From Burkholderia cenocepacia (GTDB lineage Bacteria > Pseudomonadota > Gammaproteobacteria > Burkholderiales > Burkholderiaceae): a DNA stretch of 64,000 nt. The position numbers were made by a program, and so were the translations under genes. Below, piece by piece: positions 8,953 through 16,940 of this stretch. Within the stretch, counting starts at the first letter, position 1, and the number at the start of each line of letters is the position of its first letter. The DNA lies in NCBI RefSeq assembly GCF_900446215.1, contig NZ_UAQZ01000017.1:310001-374000 (forward strand). The letters run 5' to 3'. The notes under the pieces were generated by a model. That model was given only the letters and a program-made list of their open reading frames with translations. It had not been told where the DNA came from and made no database searches.

Positions 8953-9600
8953 ATGATCCTCCCCCCATTCGATCCTCCCAAGCTGAACGACCTCACCGAA
9001 TGGTGGACGCACTGCACCTACGCGGACGTGCAGCGCCTGATACTCGAAGTGCAGCACCTCCGCCTGACGCTGTGGGAATTGAAAGCCCACGTCGCGGACG
9101 CATCGCGCCGCATCCGCGTGCTCGATCCGGACATGCTCGCGCATGGGTCCGCGCTTCGGCGGCTCGGCTACCTGCTCGAAAAGGAAATCGAGCGCGCGAA
9201 TCCGATCGGCCGCACGCGCGACGTGTATGCGCCGTTTTCGGACGAATGGCGTGCCCGCGCGGCACTGCGCAGCGCGTTGCGCGCGCAGCCCGAGCCGGCC
9301 GAGGCCGGCACGCTGCCGTGCACGATTCCGGAATTTCAGCGCATCACGTGGGCCGAGCTTCGCGATCGCTGGCGTCACCTGAGCGACAGGAAATCGAATC
9401 GGCAGAACGTCGAGCAACGGATGGTGCTCGAGATTGCGCGGCAGCGATCCGTGATCCTGGCACGGGCGCGCAAGCTGGTCGACGCCGCGATCGCCGAGGC
9501 GGCGGCGGACGGCAAGCAACTGTTCGCGCTGGATCAGCTCAAACGGCTGCTGTCCGTCGAGCGAGAAGACGGCGAGCCGTTCCTGTACATGCCGGCGTAG
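8953..9600 (+). CDS. uncharacterised 215-aa protein under predicted LexA control
   Basis: I do not recognise a family. The protein is soluble, mostly alpha-helical by composition, rich in Arg/Glu/Leu, and has no signal peptide or membrane segment. A Trp/Tyr-containing N-terminus (residues 13-35) is followed by charged helices, a segment about 125-185 rich in RW and RxxR, and an acidic C-terminus. No nuclease, protease or polymerase motif is apparent. It is a single-gene unit directly behind an SOS promoter, so DNA-damage induction is the main clue. It is not an imuA/sulA look-alike by eye. Confidence 0.8.
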   Translation: MILPPFDPPKLNDLTEWWTHCTYADVQRLILEVQHLRLTLWELKAHVADASRRIRVLDPDMLAHGSALRRLGYLLEKEIERANPIGRTRDVYAPFSDEWRARAALRSALRAQPEPAEAGTLPCTIPEFQRITWAELRDRWRHLSDRKSNRQNVEQRMVLEIARQRSVILARARKLVDAAIAEAAADGKQLFALDQLKRLLSVEREDGEPFLYMPA

Positions 9601-9718
9601 CGCGAACGCGCGACCGATGCATGCCGGCTCGACGACGACATGTCGAACGCTCGATCAGCCACGCGGCGATTCAGCCGGAACTGCGGTCTGCGCGGGAGCA
9701 GCCGCTGCCCAAGCGCCG

Positions 9719-9994
9719 TCAGTGCGAATAGCGCGTTTGAGTGCCTGCCGCGCGGTCGAACGGCTGGAGCCTCGCAAGCTGCTCGATCGACATCGTGACG
9801 ACTTCGAGCACATGCCGCGCGATTTCGTCGTCGGCCATGCCGGCGTCGACGTACTGCTCGATGCTCATCGTGCGGGGCGGATAGCTGCCGGTTTCGTCAT
9901 CGACGATGTCGATCCGGGCCGTACGCCGCTCCGGCGACAGCACGACCTGGACAGTTTTGCCGTGAACGACGGTCTGCATGCACAAAGTGGACAT
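9719..9994 (-). CDS. small hypothetical protein (91 aa)
   Basis: Unrecognised. A 91-aa acidic protein with no signal peptide, starting at the ATG at 9994 with GGAG about 8 nt upstream. The N-terminal half is beta-like (alternating V/T, HGKTVQVVLSP) and contains three Cys/Met-rich positions near the start. The C-terminal half is helical (SIEQYVDAGMADDEIARHVLEVV). It is convergent with the LexA-boxed gene. Coding is supported by the ribosome site and biased third positions, not by homology. Confidence 0.6.
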   Translation of the reverse strand: MSTLCMQTVVHGKTVQVVLSPERRTARIDIVDDETGSYPPRTMSIEQYVDAGMADDEIARHVLEVVTMSIEQLARLQPFDRAAGTQTRYSH

Positions 9995-10165
9995 TCGCAG
10001 TCTCCAATTGCGTTGCCTTCGGACGATCGATACCTCACAACAGGAGTCGTCAATCTACAAATTTCCGGACGCATTCGCAATATTCAGGCAGGAATTCCAG
10101 CCGTTCGGGGCGCCGCGCCGCCGGTCAACCGGAGGCCCGCATTGCACGGGCACACGCGGCACTAC

Positions 10166-10375
10166 CTACGCATAGCGGCTCAACCACTCTTCGGAGAATT
10201 GTCTCGCGTACGCGACCGCTTCGGCTTCGGTATCGAATTCACCCAGCTTGCGGAACGCAGCCTCACGGCTGAAACCCACCTTCGTGACCTCGACCTGCGC
10301 GGCGTATTTGCCGGTCTCCGTCACGCGCGGCTCGCAGTTCATTTCGTATCCGCGCATCAAGAATTTCTTCTGCAT
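10166..10375 (-). CDS. small hypothetical protein (69 aa)
   Basis: Unrecognised short protein beginning MQKKFLMRGYEMNCEP. The frame is open back to 10609, but codons upstream of 10375 look non-coding (Arg-rich, no bias), so I place the start at 10375. The next in-frame ATG, 10357, follows AGAAGAAA and is also possible. The sequence (VTETGKYAAQVEV, then DTEAEAVAYARQFSEEWL) suggests a compact beta-sheet with a C-terminal helix, a layout seen in many small Burkholderia proteins of unknown role. Confidence 0.55.
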   Translation of the reverse strand: MQKKFLMRGYEMNCEPRVTETGKYAAQVEVTKVGFSREAAFRKLGEFDTEAEAVAYARQFSEEWLSRYA

Positions 10376-10690
10376 CGGTTCAACACTTTTTTGAGACGGC
10401 GAAATCGTAGCATGCAGCTTCGTCGACTTCGCAAATGTATCCACGCCGGTTTCACTAGAAGAAACCGTCGATCGATCGCCCTGCCAGCGCCTCCGCCGGC
10501 CGTCGCGCGATATCCTGCAAAACGGGTCCGATACCTCGGTTCGGGCGAGCATGCGCCCTGCGTTGGTGCATCGCGCGGCGATTACCTGCCGCCTTGGGTG
10601 GAATCGCATCCCGGCCCACCGGAATCCGGGCCGACCGGTGTCGAACGCACCGTCGCGCCCGCGCGCTCGGGCCGGCCGAGCGTAACTTCA
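10376..10690. other. intergenic stretch with no gene seen
   Basis: Open frames here are short or Arg-rich shadows. The AT-rich part nearest 10376-10440 probably holds the promoter of the leftward 69-aa gene. I see no repeat or RNA structure I can name. Confidence 0.4.
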
Positions 10691-10695
10691 TGACA

Positions 10696-10759
10696 CACCT
10701 TTCACACAAACGCACCTTTCACAACACTGAATGACGACCATTTTGCGGTAAAGTTATCT
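10696..10759 (+). promoter_or_regulatory. promoter with two 11-bp direct repeats upstream
   Basis: CACCTTTCACA occurs at 10696-10706 and again at 10713-10723, a 17-bp period. A promoter candidate ATGACG (10731-10736), 17-bp spacer, TTATCT (10754-10759) follows. Tandem direct repeats just upstream of the -35 box are typical of an activator or autoregulator site. The next gene is a BetR-type regulator starting at 10862. Confidence 0.5.
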
Positions 10760-10861
10760 TTTCCGTGCGTGGCCGGTCGGCTCGCCATTGGACGTCATGA
10801 AGACTGTCCGCCGAGACTGCCGCAAGGCGTCGTTCTGAACGTCACGATCCGTTCCCGTAGC

Positions 10862-11716
10862 ATGACCACTGAAGCAATCACCACGGATTCCCTCGCGGTT
10901 GCCGAGCGCGTGCGCGAGCTGATGACCCGCAACGGCATCGGCAAGCGCCAGCAGACCACCGAGCTGTGCCGCATCCTCGATCTGAGTTTCTCGCAAGGCC
11001 ACCGCAAACTGCGCGGCAGCAGCCCCTGGACGCTCGCGCAGATCAAGAAAGTCGCCGAAGCGTACGGCGAACCCGCCGCCCAGTTGTTCGGCGCGCAAAC
11101 GCTCGACCCCGGCATGGTCGGCGCCTATTCCCAGGAAGCCGTCCTGTATGCGGGCGTCGCCGAGATTCCGTGCACCGCCTGGATCGGCGCGCCGCTCGAA
11201 GCCGGCGCGCGCCCCGAGTTCGTCGCGTACGAACAGAACGGCCGCTGGCGCGTGCTGCGCCATACCGGTGTGCTGTACCAGAACGCATACGACGTGCACA
11301 AGATCGAGATCTACCCGCGCCGCGCGGAGAGCGACAAGCTCGTCGTCGCGGTGATCGACCCGGATCGCGTCAGCGCGACCGAGCTGTGCCGCTATCTCGA
11401 ACGGCAAGGTTTCGCGACGGCCGCATTCGACGGTCTCGCGCCGTTCGTCGACGCGCTGCAGGGCCAGGCCTTCGACGCGGTCCTGACCGAATGGCTGTTC
11501 GACGACAGCACGGCCGCCACCGCGATCAAGGCCGTGCGCACGTCCGACAACCCGGGCGCGCCGATTTTCGTGCTGACGGGCGACCTGCTCACCGGCCGTG
11601 CGAGCGAAGCCGACATCAGCGAAGTGATCCGCGCGTTCGACGTGGTGTGCTACGAAAAACCCGCGCGCATGGCGATCCTCAGCGCCGATCTCGCGAAGCG
11701 GCTCGCGCGCGGCTGA
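10862..11716 (+). CDS. BetR-type DNA-binding regulator with C-terminal pseudo-receiver domain
   Basis: 284 aa. The N-terminus (about 10-80) matches the BetR-like helix-turn-helix seen in Burkholderia regulators (RVRELMTRNGIGKRQQ, then LCRILDLSFSQGHRKLRG). A linker (about 85-155) leads to a CheY-like fold (160-284) with acidic residues D166/D168, T239 and the Lys-Pro pair K266-P267. At the expected phospho-acceptor position the residue is E210 (DAVLTEW), not Asp, so it is probably not phosphorylated in the usual way. I chose the ATG at 10862 because 10769 lies too close to the promoter. No kinase gene is adjacent. Confidence 0.8.
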   Translation: MTTEAITTDSLAVAERVRELMTRNGIGKRQQTTELCRILDLSFSQGHRKLRGSSPWTLAQIKKVAEAYGEPAAQLFGAQTLDPGMVGAYSQEAVLYAGVAEIPCTAWIGAPLEAGARPEFVAYEQNGRWRVLRHTGVLYQNAYDVHKIEIYPRRAESDKLVVAVIDPDRVSATELCRYLERQGFATAAFDGLAPFVDALQGQAFDAVLTEWLFDDSTAATAIKAVRTSDNPGAPIFVLTGDLLTGRASEADISEVIRAFDVVCYEKPARMAILSADLAKRLARG

Positions 11717-11834
11717 CGTCCACCGGGCCGGCCGCCCGTCGAATGGCCACCGCCCGCGCCGCGGGCATGAGCGGGTTCCTCAGTACAATAGCCGCACCCG
11801 TTCACGCCCACGCCGGCATCCGCCGCCCGACGCC

Positions 11835-13502
11835 ATGGCCCGCCTCATCCCCGACGACTGGAAAAGCCTCGCCGCGACCGGCGCGGCCGAACGCGAGCGC
11901 GAAACGCTCGCCGCGCTCGAACACGCGCTGCCCGACGGCTACACCGTGTATCACGGCGTCCACTGGACACGCGCCGACCAGGCGTTCTCGGTGTTCGGCG
12001 AAGCCGCGTTCGTCGTCGTGAGCCCGGCCGGCCGCGTGCTGCTGATCGAGCAGAAAGCCGGCTTCCTGCGCGAAACGCCGAAAGGGCTCGTGAAGGTCTA
12101 CCTGCAGAAGGAGCGCAATGTCCCGATCCAGCTCGCGCGCACGCAGGAGACGCTGCACCGGCGCCTGACGGCCGCGCTCGGCGCGGGCGTCTACGGCGTC
12201 GAGGCGCTGCTGTACTGCCCCGACTACGCGATCCGAGACGCGTCGATCGCCGGCGTCGCGCCCGAGCGCATCGTCGATGCGTCGCGCAAGGCGCAGCTCG
12301 GGCAGGTGATCCTGCAGATCCTGCCCGAGGCCGACGAACCCTTTCCGAACGCGCCGAAGCTCCACCATTTCCTCGCGGACGAGCTCGCGCTCACGCCCGA
12401 CACGAGCGCACTCGTCGGCCAGGCCGGCACGCTCGTCACCCGGCTGTCGGGCGGGCTCGCCGCCTGGGCGCGCCAGCTCGAATTCGCGCCGTTCCGGCTG
12501 CGCGTCACCGGCACCGCCGGCTCGGGCAAGACGCAGCTCGCGGTGCAGGTGATGCGCGATGCCGTCGCGGCCGGCAAACGGGTGCTGTACGTCTGCTTCA
12601 ACCGGCCGCTCGCCGACTACATCACGCGCATCGCGCCGCCCGGCGCGAAGATCGCGAATTACCACCAGCTGTGCGACTGGGTCGCGCGCGACGGCGGCTA
12701 CACGCCCGACTTCCAGGTGCCCGGCGAATTCGAACGACTTGAAGCGCGGTTCGCGGACGCGCCGATTCCCGAGCGCTGGCGCTTCGACGTGCTGATCGTC
12801 GACGAAGGGCAGGATTTCCATGCGCCGTGGGCCGCCGCGCTCGAGCGCCTGATGGCGCCGGACGCCGCATGGTGGTGGCTGGAAGATCCGCTGCAGAACC
12901 TGTACATGCGCGAACCCGTCGCACTGCCCGGCTGGGTCACGCTGAAGGCGCTCACGAATTACCGCAGCCCGCGCGACCTGCTCGAATTCGTGCGCGACGT
13001 CGTCGGCCGGGTCGAGCCGCTCGCGGCCGAACTGCGCTCGGGCAGTCCGTTCGACGGCTCCGATCCGTCGGTGTCGGCATACGGGGAAGATGGCGCGTCG
13101 GGCGATGCCTCGGCGCAAGCCTGCATCGACGCGACCAAGCGTGCGATCACGCACGCGTTGTCGCTCGGCTTCCGCAAGCAGGACATCGCGGTGCTGTCGT
13201 ACCGCGGCCGCGAAGGCTCGGTGCTCGCGCCGCTCGACCAGCTCGGCCCGCACCGGATCAAGCGCTTCACCGGCAAGTACGACCTGTTCGGCAACCCCGA
13301 GTATCGCGACGGCGATGTGCTGCTCGATTCGATCTACCGTTTCAAGGGTCAGTCGGCGCCGTGCGTGATCCTCACCGAAGTCGACTTCGACACGCTCGAC
13401 GCGCGTGCCGCGCGCAAGCTGTTCGTCGGTGCGACGCGCGCGACGATGAAGCTGCTGATCGTCGCGTCGTCGCGCGCGGCCGCGCAACTCGCAACGGGTT
13501 GA
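11835..13502 (+). CDS. NERD-domain superfamily I helicase-like ATPase
   Basis: 555 aa. The N-terminus (about 20-125) has the nuclease-like NERD pattern (VVSPAGRVLLIEQKAG). Then come a Walker A motif GTAGSGKT (226-233), a Walker B/DEAD-like segment LIVDEGQDF (about 320) and helicase motif V/VI-like segments near the C-terminus (YRFKGQSAPCVILTE, then LFVGATRATMKLLIVAS). This is the UvrD/Rep-like core with a short accessory insert. NERD helicases are linked to DNA processing, but few are characterised. It is a single-gene unit convergent with a chemoreceptor gene. Confidence 0.85.
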   Translation: MARLIPDDWKSLAATGAAERERETLAALEHALPDGYTVYHGVHWTRADQAFSVFGEAAFVVVSPAGRVLLIEQKAGFLRETPKGLVKVYLQKERNVPIQLARTQETLHRRLTAALGAGVYGVEALLYCPDYAIRDASIAGVAPERIVDASRKAQLGQVILQILPEADEPFPNAPKLHHFLADELALTPDTSALVGQAGTLVTRLSGGLAAWARQLEFAPFRLRVTGTAGSGKTQLAVQVMRDAVAAGKRVLYVCFNRPLADYITRIAPPGAKIANYHQLCDWVARDGGYTPDFQVPGEFERLEARFADAPIPERWRFDVLIVDEGQDFHAPWAAALERLMAPDAAWWWLEDPLQNLYMREPVALPGWVTLKALTNYRSPRDLLEFVRDVVGRVEPLAAELRSGSPFDGSDPSVSAYGEDGASGDASAQACIDATKRAITHALSLGFRKQDIAVLSYRGREGSVLAPLDQLGPHRIKRFTGKYDLFGNPEYRDGDVLLDSIYRFKGQSAPCVILTEVDFDTLDARAARKLFVGATRATMKLLIVASSRAAAQLATG

Positions 13503-13518
13503 CGCCGCGGGTCGACGC

Positions 13519-13540
13519 GGCCGGCGAGCGAGCGCCGGCC
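13519..13540. other. 8-bp perfect hairpin between convergent genes
   Basis: GGCCGGCG (13519-13526), 6-nt loop, CGCCGGCC (13533-13540), lying between the ends of the helicase and chemoreceptor genes. It has no adjacent T-run on either strand, so it is not a classical intrinsic terminator. It may slow polymerase or protect 3' ends of both mRNAs. Confidence 0.35.
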
Positions 13541-13566
13541 CGTCATCGCGCCGCCGTCATTTCGGT

Positions 13567-15126
13567 TCAGGCGACGCGGAACGCGCCGACCGCGCGACGC
13601 AGCCCATCCGCCTGTTCCTCGAGCGATGCGGCCGCCGCGGCCGCCTGCTCGACGAGCGCCGCGTTCTGCTGCGACACCTGATCCATCTGCGACACCGCGC
13701 GGTTCACCTGCTCGATCCCGTCGCGCTGCTCGCTCGACGCGGCCGCGATCTCCGTCATGATGCCCGTCACGCGGCCGATCGCCTGCTGGATGTCCTGCAT
13801 CGTCGTGCCGGCCATGCCGACGAGCCGCGAGCCGGTCGCGACCCGTTCGACCGATTCGCCGATCAGCGTGCGGATCTCCTTCGCCGCGGACGCCGAGCGC
13901 TGTGCCAGCGTGCGCACCTCGCCCGCGACCACCGCGAAGCCGCGGCCCTGCTCGCCCGCGCGCGCGGCTTCCACCGCCGCATTCAGCGCGAGGATGTTGG
14001 TCTGGAACGCGATGCCTTCGATCGTGCCGATGATGTCGGCGACCTTCTGCGAGCTCTGGTCGATCTCGTTCATCGTGCCGATCACCTCGCCGACGACCGT
14101 CGCGCCGCGCGTCGCGATCTCGCTCGCGCTGTCCGCGCAGGCCTGCGCCTCGAGCGCGTGGTCGGCATTCTGCTTCACGGTCGCCGTCAGTTGCTCCATG
14201 CTCGCGGCCGTTTCCTGCAGCGCCGATGCTTGCTCTTCGGTGCGCTGCGACAGGTCGGTGTTGCCGGCCGCGATCTGGTGCGTCGCCGTCGAGATCGCTT
14301 CCGAACCCTGGCTGACCTGGCGCACCGTATCCGCGAGGCTGCGCTGCATGCCGGTCACGCCCTTGACCAGCTCGGCCATCTCGTCGCGCGACGACCAGCG
14401 CACTTCCGACGTGAGGTCGCCCTCCGACAGGCGGCGGAAATGCGACAGCAGACGATTCACCGGCTGCGTGATCGCGAAATGCAGGCCGATCGCGCAGCCG
14501 AGGCACGCGGCCAGCCCGAACGCGATCCCCGCGATCGCGCCCATCCGCATCCAGCCGTAATAGGTCTGCGCGGTGTCGTACACGTCCTTGCCGCGCGCGG
14601 CCTGGTACGCATCGAGCGCGTCGGTCGCCTGCGTGAGCGCGACCGACAACGGCGGCGCGACGGTCATCAGCAAGCGGTCGGCTTCGTCGCGCCGCCCTTC
14701 GCGGATCGCATCGATCATCGGCTTCAGCGCCTGCCCGATCAGCGCCTGGCGCGCGGCATCGAGGCGGCTCGCGGGCGGGCCTTCGTCGTCGCCGTGCGGC
14801 ATCGCCGCGTAGCTGCGCCACGCCGTGTCAGCCTTCGCGAGATAGCCCTCGGCCTTCTTCACGAGTTCCGATACGTCCGGCGCTTCCGGATGCAGCAGCG
14901 CACGGTCGAGCGTGGTGCGCACGATCGTCAGGTTCAGGCTCGCCGCGGACAGCGCGGTCTTCGCGGCCAGTTGCCGCGTATAGGCCTCGTCGAGCGCGCG
15001 ATTCGAGCTCTGCATGCCCGCGAGGCCGATCAGCCCCGATACGACGAGCAGCACGGCGACGAGGCCGAGCGTGGAGAAAATCCGCGTACGGATCGAGAAA
15101 CGGGAAAACAGGGCGTTCAGGTTCAT
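13567..15126 (-). CDS. methyl-accepting chemotaxis protein
   Basis: 519-aa chemoreceptor. It has an N-terminal membrane helix (about 14-37), a periplasmic four-helix-bundle-like sensor (about 38-190), a second membrane helix (about 195-215), a HAMP domain starting with PVNRLLSHFRRLSEGDL, and a cytoplasmic signalling domain with the highly conserved hairpin tip (EGIAFQTNILALNAAVEAARAG and downstream). Methylation helices flank the tip. The ATG at 15126 directly precedes the signal anchor. No che genes are nearby, so it would feed a remote chemotaxis cluster. The ligand is unknown. Confidence 0.92.
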   Translation of the reverse strand: MNLNALFSRFSIRTRIFSTLGLVAVLLVVSGLIGLAGMQSSNRALDEAYTRQLAAKTALSAASLNLTIVRTTLDRALLHPEAPDVSELVKKAEGYLAKADTAWRSYAAMPHGDDEGPPASRLDAARQALIGQALKPMIDAIREGRRDEADRLLMTVAPPLSVALTQATDALDAYQAARGKDVYDTAQTYYGWMRMGAIAGIAFGLAACLGCAIGLHFAITQPVNRLLSHFRRLSEGDLTSEVRWSSRDEMAELVKGVTGMQRSLADTVRQVSQGSEAISTATHQIAAGNTDLSQRTEEQASALQETAASMEQLTATVKQNADHALEAQACADSASEIATRGATVVGEVIGTMNEIDQSSQKVADIIGTIEGIAFQTNILALNAAVEAARAGEQGRGFAVVAGEVRTLAQRSASAAKEIRTLIGESVERVATGSRLVGMAGTTMQDIQQAIGRVTGIMTEIAAASSEQRDGIEQVNRAVSQMDQVSQQNAALVEQAAAAAASLEEQADGLRRAVGAFRVA

Positions 15127-15298
15127 GACGGCACGTGAGCGATGAAAAGTGCCGCGGCAATCGGTCCGCGGCACTCTGGATTACGGTTTGCCTGCAAGAA
15201 ACTTGAGTCCGTCCCCGCTTTCCGGCTGATCGTGGTCAATTTTTCTTTCGGGCGGGCAATCTCCTGTTACGACTGCAACATATCGAGGCTGAGCAGAA

Positions 15299-15312
15299 AT
15301 TGACTAGTCAAT
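15299..15312. promoter_or_regulatory. 14-bp perfect palindrome upstream of efflux gene
   Basis: ATTGACTAGTCAAT, a perfect palindrome containing the tetranucleotide CTAG, which is rare in GC-rich genomes. It lies 35-50 bp upstream of the likely starts of the DHA2 transporter. The size and placement fit a MarR- or TetR-type repressor site. No regulator gene adjoins it. Confidence 0.55.
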
Positions 15313-15347
15313 CATCCATGGCTATATTTCGATCCAGTTTTCCTGCC

Positions 15348-16877
15348 ATGGCAGATATCTCGATGACAACCGACACCCTCCTCACTCCGCCGGCCGCCGA
15401 CGCGGCCCGCCGCGACGCGCCGACCGGGCTGATCGTCGCCGCGCTGCTGCTCGTCATGCTGCTGTCCGCGCTCGACCAGACGATCGTGTCGACCGCGCTG
15501 CCGACGATCGTCGGCGAACTCGGCGGGCTCGACCAGTTGTCGTGGGTCGTCACCGCGTACCTGCTGTCGTCCACCGTCGTGCTGCCGCTGTACGGCAAGC
15601 TCGGCGACCTGTACGGCCGCAAGATCGTGCTGCAGGCCGCGATCGTGCTGTTTCTCGCCGGCTCGGCGCTGTGCGGCGTCGCGCAGGACATGACGCAACT
15701 GATCGGGCTGCGCGCGCTGCAGGGGCTCGGCGGCGGCGGCCTGATGGTCGTCACGATGGCCGCGATCGGCGATCTGGTCCCGCCCGATCGCCGGGCGCGC
15801 TACCAGGGGATGTTCGGCGGCGTCTACGGCCTCGCGACGATCGTCGGCCCGCTGCTCGGCGGCTTCCTGGTCGAGCACCTGTCATGGCGCTGGATCTTCA
15901 CGATCAACCTGCCGCTCGGCCTGCTCGCGCTCGCGGTGATCGGCATGGCGTTCCGGCCGCACACCGCGCACGTGAAGCACCGGATCGACTACCTGGGCGC
16001 CACGTTCCTCGCGACCGCCCTCACCTGCGTGATCCTGTTCACGAGCGAAGGCGGCTCGCTGCTGCCGTGGACGTCGCCGCAGCTATGGATGACGCTCGTG
16101 CTCGGGCTCGTCGCGATCGGCGGCTTCATTTATGAAGAGCGCCTGGCGGCCGAGCCGATCATGCCGCTCGACCTGTTCCGTCACCGCACCTTCGTGCTGG
16201 TCAGCCTGATCGGGTTCGTGGTCGGCATCGCGCTGTTCGGCTCGGTCACGTTCATCCCGCTCTACCTGCAGGTCGTGAAGGGCTCGACGCCGTCGCAGGC
16301 CGGCATGCAGTTGCTGCCGATGATGGGCGGGATGCTCGTGACGTCGATCGTCAGCGGGCGGCTGATCTCGCGGCTCGGCTCGTACCGGATGTTCCCGATC
16401 GCCGGGACGCTGATCGGCGGCGTCGCGATGGCGCTGCTGTCGACGCTGACGCTCGATACGCCGCTGCACACGATGTACGCGTACATGGCGCTGCTCGGAA
16501 TCGGGCTCGGGATGGTGATGCCCGTGCTGACGCTCGCCGTGCAGAACACGGTCGAATTCCGGCACATGGGGGTGGCGACGTCGGGCGCGACGCTGTTCCG
16601 CTCGATCGGCGGCTCGCTCGGCGTCGCCGCATTCGGCGCGCTGTTCTCGCACGGGCTGCAAGCGCGGATGAGGCACGCGCTGCCGGCCGGCATCGAGCTG
16701 CCGCCCGCGCTCGGCCCGGCCGCCGTGCACCAGCTGCCGAACGCCGTGCGCGACGCGTATCTGCACGCGTTCGCCGGCTCGCTGCACGTCGTGTACCTGT
16801 CGGCCGCGACGGTGATCGCGATCGCGTTCGTGCTCGCGTGGTTCGTCGAAGATGCGCCGCTGCGCACGCACAACTGA
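15348..16877 (+). CDS. MFS transporter, DHA2 (14-TM) drug/metabolite efflux family
   Basis: About 509 aa with 14 hydrophobic helices. Helix 1 starts near residue 25. The DHA2 marker LDQTIVSTALPTI (motif D1) follows, then the loop 2-3 motif GKLGDLYGRK and motif C-like GPLLGGFLVEHLSWRWIF. Members are proton-driven exporters of drugs, dyes and toxic metabolites. The start is uncertain: ATG codons at 15318, 15348 and 15363 are all in frame, and a TTG at 15300 would fall in the palindromic operator. The distance from that operator supports 15348 or 15363. It is a single-gene unit without an EmrA-like adaptor. Confidence 0.88.
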   Translation: MADISMTTDTLLTPPAADAARRDAPTGLIVAALLLVMLLSALDQTIVSTALPTIVGELGGLDQLSWVVTAYLLSSTVVLPLYGKLGDLYGRKIVLQAAIVLFLAGSALCGVAQDMTQLIGLRALQGLGGGGLMVVTMAAIGDLVPPDRRARYQGMFGGVYGLATIVGPLLGGFLVEHLSWRWIFTINLPLGLLALAVIGMAFRPHTAHVKHRIDYLGATFLATALTCVILFTSEGGSLLPWTSPQLWMTLVLGLVAIGGFIYEERLAAEPIMPLDLFRHRTFVLVSLIGFVVGIALFGSVTFIPLYLQVVKGSTPSQAGMQLLPMMGGMLVTSIVSGRLISRLGSYRMFPIAGTLIGGVAMALLSTLTLDTPLHTMYAYMALLGIGLGMVMPVLTLAVQNTVEFRHMGVATSGATLFRSIGGSLGVAAFGALFSHGLQARMRHALPAGIELPPALGPAAVHQLPNAVRDAYLHAFAGSLHVVYLSAATVIAIAFVLAWFVEDAPLRTHN

Positions 16878-16940
16878 GCGAGCGGCGGCTCGCGACACGA
16901 CCGTCGGGTCGAGCCGCGTCGCGAGTCGCCCGCCCCGTCA

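Noticed and set aside
13519..13540. Hairpin between convergent genes as an intrinsic terminator
   Set aside because: Perfect 8-bp stem but no T-run on either side, so kept only as a hairpin.
16885..16917. GCGGCTCG/CGAGCCGC inverted repeat between the DHA2 and quinone oxidoreductase genes
   Set aside because: 17-nt loop, no T-run, GC-rich words common in this genome; not convincing as a terminator.
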